Part shown: positions 25,820-33,953 of the stretch, piece after piece
How positions within the stretch are numbered: position 1 is the first letter of the stretch
Layout: the number at the start of each line of letters is the position of its first letter
NCBI RefSeq assembly: GCF_030908385.1
Contig: NZ_CP133091.1
Span: forward strand, 2,032,128 to 2,096,127
Source: Mangrovimonas sp. YM274
GTDB lineage: Bacteria > Bacteroidota > Bacteroidia > Flavobacteriales > Flavobacteriaceae
Direction of reading: 5' to 3'
DNA: 64,000 bases
Program-made: the position numbers and the translations under genes
Notes under the pieces: model-generated
What the model was told of the DNA's origin: nothing
The model's input: only the letters and a program-made list of their open reading frames with translations
Database searches by the model: none

Positions 25820-26914
25820 CTATCTATATACACATCGTTTTACTGACTCATTGTTTTTACGATATACGGGAAAATATTGAGTTGTAATTTTTTCTTTATC
25901 AGAAACTTCAACATTATAAATGTTGCATAAATTATCATAAATCTGTTTATTCACAATTTTTCTCCCGGTATAATAGATAACATCTGTGTCATGAGGAAAA
26001 AATGATTTTTTGTATCTATACAAATTGTCATAATCTTTTCTGCCTCCGCCTAATATGTAGTATTCCATATCATTTTTTCTTGCCCAGTTAAGTACTTCTA
26101 TCTTCAAAAAATCATTCGGTCTTAAACTAAAATAATCCGACAATGTGCCTCCTAAATACGAATATAGTGATGTGCCTGAAATCAATATTAATTCGGCGGA
26201 AATGGCGATGTCTTCAAAATACACAAAAGCAATTAAGCATTTACGTCGACTCAATTTAATGATGTTTTTTAGGCAATTTGTAGAGTAGAAATATTCGACT
26301 TCAGCATGTATTCTTGCCATTGTTCTAATGTAAATGGAATGAAATAATTGAATTGTCGAGTCATCGATATCTTCAAAAGCAATTTCAATTTTTAAATTGT
26401 TGTTGATTCCTCTTCTGTAATTGTTTCTGACCTTCTGTTTAAAGTTGCTCCATTGAACATGGGAATCAATTATAGCGCCCTTTACGTTAATGAGTGTAGG
26501 GATTAAGGTTCCTGAGTAAAAGTCATAATTATTGCACAGGTTGAATCTAACAAACTCCGAAACAACATTGTTGTTTCTATACCACTCATCTACCAGCTCC
26601 CAAAATAAAATGAGGTATCCTCTTGATAAATTTTGATTAAATAGAGGGCCGCTATAACCATAAGGAGAAATGACATCATAATATTGGTCCTTTTGATTAA
26701 TGTATTCTATTTTTCTCAATAAAAAAGGCATTACAATGAGGTTATCCTCATCTTGGTTTTGCATGATAAAATACCTCAGGTTTCCATCTTTTAACTCATT
26801 GAGGTTTGCGTCAATAATTCTATAAAATGGATTGTTGACCTTGAAAGATTCTACAATTTTTAGATAGTTGTTGAAATCAAGTTCACTTTGTATTTTTTCT
26901 ACCAATAATTTCAT
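25820..26914 (-). CDS. FemAB/GNAT-like acyl- or aminoacyl-transferase
   Basis: The 364-residue protein looks like a double-GNAT FemAB-type or BioF2-like transferase: KQKVRNNYRRGINNNLKIEI (about residues 152-171), then KCLIAFVYFEDIAISAELIL and GTSLYSYLGGTLSDYFSLRP, with a terminal MEYYILGGGRKDYDNLYRYK. FemAB enzymes use aminoacyl-tRNA to build peptide bridges; others acylate sugars. Together with the ATP-grasp and aminotransferase genes it suggests decoration of an amino sugar. It has the same orientation and tight spacing as the sugar transferase after it. Confidence 0.72.
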   Translation of the reverse strand: MKLLVEKIQSELDFNNYLKIVESFKVNNPFYRIIDANLNELKDGNLRYFIMQNQDEDNLIVMPFLLRKIEYINQKDQYYDVISPYGYSGPLFNQNLSRGYLILFWELVDEWYRNNNVVSEFVRFNLCNNYDFYSGTLIPTLINVKGAIIDSHVQWSNFKQKVRNNYRRGINNNLKIEIAFEDIDDSTIQLFHSIYIRTMARIHAEVEYFYSTNCLKNIIKLSRRKCLIAFVYFEDIAISAELILISGTSLYSYLGGTLSDYFSLRPNDFLKIEVLNWARKNDMEYYILGGGRKDYDNLYRYKKSFFPHDTDVIYYTGRKIVNKQIYDNLCNIYNVEVSDKEKITTQYFPVYRKNNESVKRCVYR

Positions 26915-26963
26915 TTAGTATTAATTATAGTTTCTTATCTCACCTTTAACTTTATGTGTAATC

Positions 26964-28709
26964 TTAAACACTCAATTCGTATACTTCCTTCTTATCTGTT
27001 GTTTTGAAATCATTATTTCCTCCTTTTGCCAATAAAAAATTTCCTATTACCAAATAATCTAGTCCTGTTGAGAAAAAGCATCTAATTGCATCTTGAGGAG
27101 ATTCTACAATAGGTTCTCCCTGAATGTTGAAACTTGTGTTTAGTACAACAGGTACACCTGTGCGGTCACCTAATTTTTTGATTAAATCATAATATCTTGG
27201 GTGCAACTCTTTTTGAACGGTTTGAAGCCTAGCACTGCCATCTACGTGAGTTACGGCTGGTATTATGGCCTGTTTGTCTTTAAGTACATTACATACCTTT
27301 AGCATAAATGGGGCTTCGACCTCAAGGTCGAAGAAATCATTCTTAGATTCAACAATAGCTGAGGGCGCAAATGGCCTGTAAGCTTCTCTAAATTTAACCT
27401 CACTATTTATTTTGTCTTTCATGTCAGGGAACGCAGGATTGGCGAGTATACTTCTGCTTCCAAGGGCCCTAGGGCCAATTTCCATAGCCTCTTGAAACCA
27501 GCCAATAATATATCCTTGTTCCAAAAGATCAGCTGCTGTGCTAGTAATATCTTCATGGTTTTCATAATTCAATTTAGCTCCCTTCAAGACCTTTTCGATA
27601 TCCTTATTAGAGTATTTTGTGCCTACATAAGGATTTAAGTGTACAAAATTTCTAGGCTGTTTTAATATGTGATTATACAAATAGTACGCGGCGCCTATAG
27701 CAGTGCCGTTATCCCCAGCGGCTGGCATTACGTAAACATCTCTAAATTTACTTTCTCGTACTATTCGGCCATTCATGACGCTGTTTAAAGAAACGCCACC
27801 AGAAATAACAAGGTATTCTGCTTTCGTTTTTTCATAAAGGAAGTCACAAATTTCTAAGACTCTATTTTCCAACACACGCTGAAATGCCGCCGCTACATCC
27901 ATATGGTGTTTTTGAAATGGTTCATCTTTCTGTCTAGGTTGGCCAAATACTTCAAAAAACTTTTCAGAGCAACGCTTCCAGCTCATATTTTGGTAGTTGA
28001 AGTAACTCAAATCAAATTCAATTTGCCCTCTAGAAGTTACCTTAACAATTTTCTCTACTTCTTTAAGAAATACATTAGGATCTCCCATAGGAGCTAATCC
28101 CATAGTTTTGCCCTCATCATAGCTTGTTCTAAAGCCACAAAATTGTGTAACAGCTTCGTAAAACGATCCTAATGAATGTGGAAAGTAAGACTGACTAAGA
28201 CAGCTTATTGCATTCCCTTTTCCGTGGCCTAACCAGGTAGTTGCCCACTCACCTGAGCCGTCAATCCCCAATAGAGCTGCTTCGTTAAATGGTGAAACGT
28301 AAAAACTGCCTGCTGCGTGGCTTAAATGATGTTGAATGAAATGTACTTTTGGTCCTGACTTCTTGTGCTTCCAATGGTAATTAAACCAATTCCAAAAGCT
28401 TTTTTGTTTGTTGTATCCATGCACTAACTCATGATTAATTATTTGCTTAGCAGCTTTTAAATGAGTTAGTGTATAGCCTATTTTTTTCCCAAAATTATGA
28501 AGTGGTTTAATAGATACAGCAATGAAATCGATGTCCTTGTAGCTCATCTCTGCAATTTTCAAACATCTTTCAACAGCAAGTGCAGGAAAGCTTCTTGTGT
28601 GCTTATCCCTATTGAGTCGTTCCTCTTCAATAGCGGCTATTAATTGTCCGTTTTTGATAATACAAGCCGTTGAATCGTGGAAATAATAATTTAATCCTAG
28701 TATAATCAT
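26964..28709 (-). CDS. NodU/CmcH-family carbamoyltransferase
   Basis: The 581-residue protein has an N-terminal Kae1-like domain starting IILGLNYYFHDSTACI, with metal and nucleotide residues in HHLSHAAGSFY and GIDGSGEWATTW. The C-terminal YrdC-like domain has the signatures EIGPRALGSRSILANP and VVLNTSFNIQGEPIVESP. The family activates carbamoyl phosphate with ATP and transfers the carbamoyl group to hydroxyls, as in NodU-modified Nod factors and cephamycin. In this locus it should carbamoylate a sugar of the polymer. It is flanked by spacers of 49 and 108 bp. Confidence 0.94.
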   Translation of the reverse strand: MIILGLNYYFHDSTACIIKNGQLIAAIEEERLNRDKHTRSFPALAVERCLKIAEMSYKDIDFIAVSIKPLHNFGKKIGYTLTHLKAAKQIINHELVHGYNKQKSFWNWFNYHWKHKKSGPKVHFIQHHLSHAAGSFYVSPFNEAALLGIDGSGEWATTWLGHGKGNAISCLSQSYFPHSLGSFYEAVTQFCGFRTSYDEGKTMGLAPMGDPNVFLKEVEKIVKVTSRGQIEFDLSYFNYQNMSWKRCSEKFFEVFGQPRQKDEPFQKHHMDVAAAFQRVLENRVLEICDFLYEKTKAEYLVISGGVSLNSVMNGRIVRESKFRDVYVMPAAGDNGTAIGAAYYLYNHILKQPRNFVHLNPYVGTKYSNKDIEKVLKGAKLNYENHEDITSTAADLLEQGYIIGWFQEAMEIGPRALGSRSILANPAFPDMKDKINSEVKFREAYRPFAPSAIVESKNDFFDLEVEAPFMLKVCNVLKDKQAIIPAVTHVDGSARLQTVQKELHPRYYDLIKKLGDRTGVPVVLNTSFNIQGEPIVESPQDAIRCFFSTGLDYLVIGNFLLAKGGNNDFKTTDKKEVYELSV

Positions 28710-28817
28710 AAGGTTGGTGTATTTAATGATAGCCTTGCTACATGAATTACAGTATTTACTATTTAGGTTATTTTATATTTCTGGTAAACAGAAACATTTA
28801 TAAATCATAAATCCGCT

Positions 28818-29444
28818 TTACTGATCAAAAAACAACGAATTTTGAGTTCCCATAAACTCTGGTGTTATATCGTTTTCAACGGAATAAACTCCTTCTTTTT
28901 GTAGAACTTTCTTAAAACTTAAATACAAAATTTTTACATCGAGTAATAAGGAAACATTTTCTACGTACCATAAATCATATTCAAATTTTTGCTCCCAGCT
29001 CAAGGTGTTTCTTCCATTCACTTGTGCCCAGCCGGTAAGCCCTGGCCTGATATCATGTCGATGTTTTTGTTTGTCATTATATCTGGGTAAATAGCGAGGC
29101 AGTAGGGGGCGAGGTCCAATTAAGCTCATTTCTCCTTTTATGATATTCCATAATTGAGGAAGCTCATCTAAAGAAGTTTTTCTCAAAAATTTGCCGATTG
29201 AGGTTAATCTTTGTGATTCTGGGAAAAGGTTGCCATAGTCATCTTTATCATCGGTCATGGTCTTAAATTTTATAATAGTAAAGATATGTTCATTTTTTCC
29301 TGGGCGTTTTTGATAGTAAAAAGGTTTCCCCTTGTTAACAAACCATAGTAGGACTGTAATTACAACAATAACAGGAAGTGCTATAACGGCACCTGTTATG
29401 GCTATTATTAAATCCAACATGCGCTTAAAAAATGACTTGTACAT
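28818..29444 (-). CDS. Initiating sugar transferase (PglC-like), copy 2
   Basis: The protein starting at the ATG at 29444 has 208 residues. It shares the layout of copy 1: membrane hairpin, KFKTMTDDKDDYG, TSLDELPQL, GEMSLIGPRPLLPRY, HRHDIRPGLTGWAQVNGRN and EFMGTQ near the end. By eye the two copies are about 60% identical. The first 16 codons of the longer frame begin at TTG and overlap the upstream glycosyltransferase, so I prefer the ATG 8 bp after that gene's stop. Two initiators in one locus are unusual. Confidence 0.92.
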   Translation of the reverse strand: MYKSFFKRMLDLIIAITGAVIALPVIVVITVLLWFVNKGKPFYYQKRPGKNEHIFTIIKFKTMTDDKDDYGNLFPESQRLTSIGKFLRKTSLDELPQLWNIIKGEMSLIGPRPLLPRYLPRYNDKQKHRHDIRPGLTGWAQVNGRNTLSWEQKFEYDLWYVENVSLLLDVKILYLSFKKVLQKEGVYSVENDITPEFMGTQNSLFFDQ

Positions 29445-29452
29445 CTTTACGA

Positions 29453-30598
29453 TTATTCTAAACTCTTGTAAAACTTCAACAATTCGTCCCAAACCAAACT
29501 CTGCTTGTATTTATCAACGATATTCTGTCTTGCTCCTTCAGACATTTTAATCCTGTTCTTAGGGTTTTCCATCATAAATTTCATCGCCTTCAGTAACGCT
29601 TTAACATCTTTAGGAGGGATAATTATTCCATTTTCTCCGTCAGATATAATTTCGTTACAACCATTGATATCGGTTACAATACATGGCAATCCCATGCAAC
29701 TTGCTTGCAACACCACATTAGGAAAGCCTTCACGATAACTAGGAAAAGCCAAAACATCCGAAATGGCTACAAATGGTCGAATGTCGGATTGTGCTCCCGG
29801 TACAATTATTTGGCTATTGTTAGTTATTATGATTTCTGATTCTTGAGAAATAGGATCTAAATCATCTTCTCGAGGTCCAACAATCAAAAGCTTACTGTTT
29901 TGGAATTCTTTTGAAAGTTGATCAAATGCCGAAACCAATTCGTTGATTCCTTTGTCTTTAACTACCCTACCTAGGTAAATAAACACAACATCCTCATTTT
30001 TAATATTTAATTTATTCCGAAGGAGCTCCTTTTGTTCCTTTGAAACTTTGTTGGCATCGTAATGCAGCTCATCAATACCGTTTGAACTTCCATTGGCGAT
30101 TACTTTAAGTTTTCCATTAGAGGTAAATTTCAATTTTTCAATTGTCCGCTTCAATTCGAAAGAATTAGGCAAGACATGAGTGCAACAAGCATATGTTAAT
30201 TTTTCTACATTATCAAGTAACTGTCGCTTAACACCTTGGGCTTCCAATAGGGGAAGTCCCGCTATGGTATGGACTCTATGAGGTACACCTGCCATTTTTG
30301 CTGCCAACATACCCAATGTTCCAGCTTTGGGAGTATGCGTATGCACTATAAAAGGCTGCTCTTTCTTAAACAGTTTATATAACCGATAGGTAGCAATTAA
30401 GTCTTGAAAAGGAGTAATGCTTCTGGTCATTTCCACGGCATGCACCCTGGTATCTTCGTTTTTCCGAACTAGTTCCAGACTTTCTCCCTGACCTGACACT
30501 CCTATCATTTCGTAAAATTGCCCCATAAACTTCAACTGGCCTTTTAATAAATAACACAAAGAGTTTGATATGGTTGTAATACGTATTATTTTTTTCAA
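29453..30598 (-). CDS. Glycosyltransferase family 4
   Basis: The 381-residue GT-B enzyme has an acceptor domain with VHTHTPKAGTLGMLAAKMAG and HTIAGLPLLEAQG. The donor domain shows FIYLGRVVKDKGINELVSAF and the EX7E-type region AFPSYREGFPNVVLQASCMG. The N-terminal pattern is common in glycosyltransferases that act directly after a PglC-type initiator, as PglA does after PglC. The gene is just upstream of sugar transferase copy 2, so the pair probably makes the first disaccharide on the lipid carrier. Confidence 0.92.
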   Translation of the reverse strand: MKKIIRITTISNSLCYLLKGQLKFMGQFYEMIGVSGQGESLELVRKNEDTRVHAVEMTRSITPFQDLIATYRLYKLFKKEQPFIVHTHTPKAGTLGMLAAKMAGVPHRVHTIAGLPLLEAQGVKRQLLDNVEKLTYACCTHVLPNSFELKRTIEKLKFTSNGKLKVIANGSSNGIDELHYDANKVSKEQKELLRNKLNIKNEDVVFIYLGRVVKDKGINELVSAFDQLSKEFQNSKLLIVGPREDDLDPISQESEIIITNNSQIIVPGAQSDIRPFVAISDVLAFPSYREGFPNVVLQASCMGLPCIVTDINGCNEIISDGENGIIIPPKDVKALLKAMKFMMENPKNRIKMSEGARQNIVDKYKQSLVWDELLKFYKSLE

Positions 30599-30622
30599 TG
30601 CTCGTAGGTTATAACTTTTGAA

Positions 30623-31513
30623 TTAATGATGTCGATAACGATGTCTTACTCCTTGTTCATCATAATAATGACAAACACAATCTTTGCCATATAGGCCCAA
30701 ATTATGGAGTTTTCGTTTTACAAATTCATTGGCTTTCATTTTAATATTGTCAGAAAATGAAAACCCAAAATTATTGGAGCTAATGGATATTTCAAGACCA
30801 TAAACACAATGCCACCATAGTTTGGGAATAAAGAGCATTTGTTTCGGCTTCAAAATAGCATAAGATATTTTTGCATGTTTTTTAAAAAGAGGGAACTTTG
30901 TTTCGTCAAAATTTCTCATATCTATTTGACTTAGTTTGGATCCCGGTTCGTACTTGTCACTAGGATACATGTACTTTGTTTGATTAGGGTGGGCGAGTAA
31001 TACTAATTTACTTCCTTCAATTTGCGCCAAAATATTGTCTGCTAATCTATCGGTATGCCATCCTGTCAAGGTGCCTTTAGGTCCAATCCACAAAGACAAT
31101 GAATCCCTTACTTTATAATTGGAAATTAATGAGAAGTCCACATCTTCCTGAAGCTCAGGAAAGAGATGGAGGATGGATAAGTTCATTAAATACCCGCCTT
31201 GAGAAGAATCATCAGACTGTTCAATTTTATTGATAGAATCCAAAAAATTCCCATATTCCCACTTCGTGTTTTCTTGAAAATTATTGCCTTTGGAAACAAA
31301 GGTGGTTTTATCCTTTCCTATGGTTTTAAAATAATCAAGTGACCATGTTTTTGAGGCTTCCCAATTGTCCATCATTTCCGTCATGACAACTGGCTTGTTC
31401 GGTTTCATGTAGTTTTCATAGAACTCCGAATGATTAATGCTTTTTATAGAGTTCACTTCCTCTAAGGTGTGGTCTAGGTAAGATTGTATTTTTGTTAGTA
31501 GGTCAACATTCAT
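30623..31513 (-). CDS. Cupin-like / JmjC-type Fe(II)/2-oxoglutarate oxygenase-like protein
   Basis: From the ATG at 31513 the product has 296 residues (a GTG 10 codons earlier is possible). The double-stranded beta-helix has facial-triad candidates H and D in LTGWHTDRLADN and a distal H in LWWHCVYGLE, as in cupin_8/JmjC proteins. Typical N-terminal features are NKPVVMTEMMDNWEASKTW. Family members hydroxylate proteins or small molecules; some are inactive binding proteins. Here it may modify a sugar or its substituent. The C-terminus is rich in His and Cys (DCVCHYYDEQGVRHRYRHH). Confidence 0.8.
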   Translation of the reverse strand: MNVDLLTKIQSYLDHTLEEVNSIKSINHSEFYENYMKPNKPVVMTEMMDNWEASKTWSLDYFKTIGKDKTTFVSKGNNFQENTKWEYGNFLDSINKIEQSDDSSQGGYLMNLSILHLFPELQEDVDFSLISNYKVRDSLSLWIGPKGTLTGWHTDRLADNILAQIEGSKLVLLAHPNQTKYMYPSDKYEPGSKLSQIDMRNFDETKFPLFKKHAKISYAILKPKQMLFIPKLWWHCVYGLEISISSNNFGFSFSDNIKMKANEFVKRKLHNLGLYGKDCVCHYYDEQGVRHRYRHH

Positions 31514-31675
31514 AAGCAAACTAGATTTCTCAATTAAACTCACTCAAAACCTAAAATTAAGCACTGGTATAATAAATTTTAAAACAAAATATCAGCACAT
31601 AATGAAACTAATAAACCTCAAAAAATGTTAAAGAAATATAGAGAGCTTTTTGATGGCAATAAGGAGTTTCATAAG

Positions 31676-31721
31676 ACAGGTTTTACACCTCTAATTTACT
31701 AAATATTAGGTAATAACCTGT
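31676..31721. other. Long stem-loop between the cupin and glycosyltransferase genes
   Basis: ACAGGTT (31676-31682) pairs with AACCTGT (31715-31721), and an inner ACCT-CTAAT / ATTAGGT stem continues it with a two-base bulge. On the plus strand it is followed by TTTTTATTTG; on the minus strand, which is the coding direction here, no T tract follows. It may be a processing or attenuation site. The rest of the 270-bp gap is AT-rich. Confidence 0.45.
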
Positions 31722-31786
31722 TTTTATTTGAAAAAATAATACTTTAAAAAATTTTGATTTTTAAATATTAAAAACAGTGTAAAGCT

Positions 31787-32866
31787 TTAATTGTTGGATA
31801 AAATATTTATCATGAATTGCGAAATATCCCTTTCCTTTAAATAGACTCCAAAAAAGCGTCTATTTTCTTTGTTATCAAAATTGGATAGGCCCAACAAAAT
31901 GGCAGCGGTTAAACTATTTTGATTGTTTGTTTCAGAAGTAATGATGCCAGGTATGTTTTCTATTCCTCCAGCACATTTTGTGGAAACAACATTATTGTTT
32001 TGAGACATCATTTGAAGTAAAACATTAGGAAATCCTTCCAGCCGGGATGAAACTACACAAACTCTAGCATGTCGAAAATATGGATAAACATTTTTTACAA
32101 AACCTGCAAAAACAACATCTTTGGTAACATTTAATTCCGAAACCAAAATTTTTAAGGAATCCTTTAGAGGTCCCTCTCCTAAAATAACAAGTTTCAAGTT
32201 GGGGTATTCCTTTTTTATCTCTGAAAATGACTTAATTAGGATATCGAATCCTTTTTCCTTTATGAACCTACCGGCAGAAACAATATATTCTTTAGGGAAT
32301 ATAAAGTCTAGTTCTGATTTTCCTAAGTGTGTTATCTTATTTAAGTCTATTGGGTTTGGTATAGTTTTGACTAAGGTTCTTTTATCAAGGTAGGGAACTT
32401 TTGATAAAAGTTGGGATTTCATTTGATTGGTTTGGCAAATCAACACATCCATATTTCTGTAGCCTAATTTGTAGGCCAACTTATAAGTTAAGAGTTTAAA
32501 TCCGTGGTAGCGGGGAAATACAGATGTTGATTCTCTAGCAATAAACTTTTTAGTCTTTATAATGTTCAGGCTAATTAAACCCCCGACAATGGCATTGATA
32601 TAGAGATGGGAAGAGAAAATATAATCAAAAGTAGTACGGTTATGTAATGCAAATGCTAAAAGTTTAAAACCACCGTCTCCATAACTTCTTTTTGATAAAT
32701 GAACTAGTTTTATGTTATTTCTCAAATCTTCCCAGTGACCGGTATTTGAGGCTTTTAGAAAACAGACAAAGACGTTGCTATCTTTAAAATAATTCGCCAC
32801 CATTTTAAGATACTGTTCTGCGCCACCCAAAGTGTCATTTGGCATTACAATGAGAATATTTGACAT
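31787..32866 (-). CDS. Glycosyltransferase family 4
   Basis: The 359-residue GT-B enzyme starts ILIVMPNDTLGGAEQYLK, a Gly-rich acceptor loop of GT4 enzymes. Its donor-site features are IVSAGRFIKEKGFDILI, LVILGEGPLKDSL and the nucleotide-sugar motif VVSSRLEGFPNVLLQMMSQN. The acceptor and sugar cannot be predicted. It lies 4 bp after the next glycosyltransferase gene, so the two are translated from one transcript. Confidence 0.92.
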   Translation of the reverse strand: MSNILIVMPNDTLGGAEQYLKMVANYFKDSNVFVCFLKASNTGHWEDLRNNIKLVHLSKRSYGDGGFKLLAFALHNRTTFDYIFSSHLYINAIVGGLISLNIIKTKKFIARESTSVFPRYHGFKLLTYKLAYKLGYRNMDVLICQTNQMKSQLLSKVPYLDKRTLVKTIPNPIDLNKITHLGKSELDFIFPKEYIVSAGRFIKEKGFDILIKSFSEIKKEYPNLKLVILGEGPLKDSLKILVSELNVTKDVVFAGFVKNVYPYFRHARVCVVSSRLEGFPNVLLQMMSQNNNVVSTKCAGGIENIPGIITSETNNQNSLTAAILLGLSNFDNKENRRFFGVYLKERDISQFMINILSNN

Positions 32867-32870
32867 ATTT

Positions 32871-33953
32871 CTATGATTTTGAAAGGCTTAAAAACAAATC
32901 TTCATATTTATTTATAATAAGATTCTTATTATATTTTTTTTCTACAGAATTCATTATTTGTTGCGGAGACCAATTGGTTTTAAATAAGCTCAGGGATAGT
33001 TTTTCTATAAATTCATTTTCATCCTCTACAATAAAACCATTAATACCATTCTCAATAATCTCCCTCGTGCCTCCAGGGGCATTAAATGCAATAACAGGTG
33101 TGCCTACTGCACAGCTTTCCAAAAGCGCATTAGGGAACCCTTCTACATAAGATCCTTGGATAAAAATATCATTCTCAAGTAAAAACTGACCAATCTCTTT
33201 TGTATGCGCAATGAATTTTATTTTGTTTAATATATCCAATTTCTTACCTAATTCCATAATACAAGGCTTTTCATGCCCTGTTCCAATTATGGTGTATTCA
33301 AAATCGAATTTAACTTTAGACAAAGCAGATAAAATGCGTTTATGCCCTTTTTCTTTACTTAATCGCCCAATAGTAATTAGTTTCTTTTTTTGACTAACAT
33401 TATTCACAGTGGTTTTATGCGGTAAACCTTCTGTTATGGGATTATTAATTACATGAATTTTTCTTTCCGGCAAATTATAGTTTACTATCAAATCATTAGC
33501 CATATCCTTGGACTGACATATTATTGCATCCAAGTATTTATGGTAATTTCTAAAAAAAGGAATGTTTATTTTGCCCTTAGTGTCTGCAAACTTTCTCATG
33601 ATACTTGATACACTTGCTTCACGACCAACAAGTTTAATTTTTGGTATCACATAACACAGGCTTGCCAATATTCTGTTGACATGAGATATAGAGCCAACAA
33701 TAATATTTGGTCTATTTTTTAAAATGTAAGTGAACAAAAAGGGAATTCCATGTAACACCCTTCCTTTTTCCAAAAACAAAACATTTAAATTGTCAGTAGG
33801 GTATACAGAATCCTTCAAACTACCTATTACTATTAGGGTTGGGTTAAATTTGTCCTTGTTTAAATTGGATGCAATAAAACTGATAACTCTTTCGGCTCCA
33901 CCAGCTTTTAATGAGGGCAAAACAAACAATATGTCAATTTTGAAATTATTCAT
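32871..33953 (-). CDS. Glycosyltransferase family 4
   Basis: The 360-residue GT-B enzyme has the acceptor-side motif FVLPSLKAGGAERVISFIA, then LITIGRLSKEKGHKRILSAL and the donor-site IQGSYVEGFPNALLESCAVG with the usual Glu pair. Its start codon overlaps the asnB stop by one base (TAATG), indicating translational coupling with the amidotransferase. The linkage formed is unknown. Confidence 0.92.
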   Translation of the reverse strand: MNNFKIDILFVLPSLKAGGAERVISFIASNLNKDKFNPTLIVIGSLKDSVYPTDNLNVLFLEKGRVLHGIPFLFTYILKNRPNIIVGSISHVNRILASLCYVIPKIKLVGREASVSSIMRKFADTKGKINIPFFRNYHKYLDAIICQSKDMANDLIVNYNLPERKIHVINNPITEGLPHKTTVNNVSQKKKLITIGRLSKEKGHKRILSALSKVKFDFEYTIIGTGHEKPCIMELGKKLDILNKIKFIAHTKEIGQFLLENDIFIQGSYVEGFPNALLESCAVGTPVIAFNAPGGTREIIENGINGFIVEDENEFIEKLSLSLFKTNWSPQQIMNSVEKKYNKNLIINKYEDLFLSLSKS

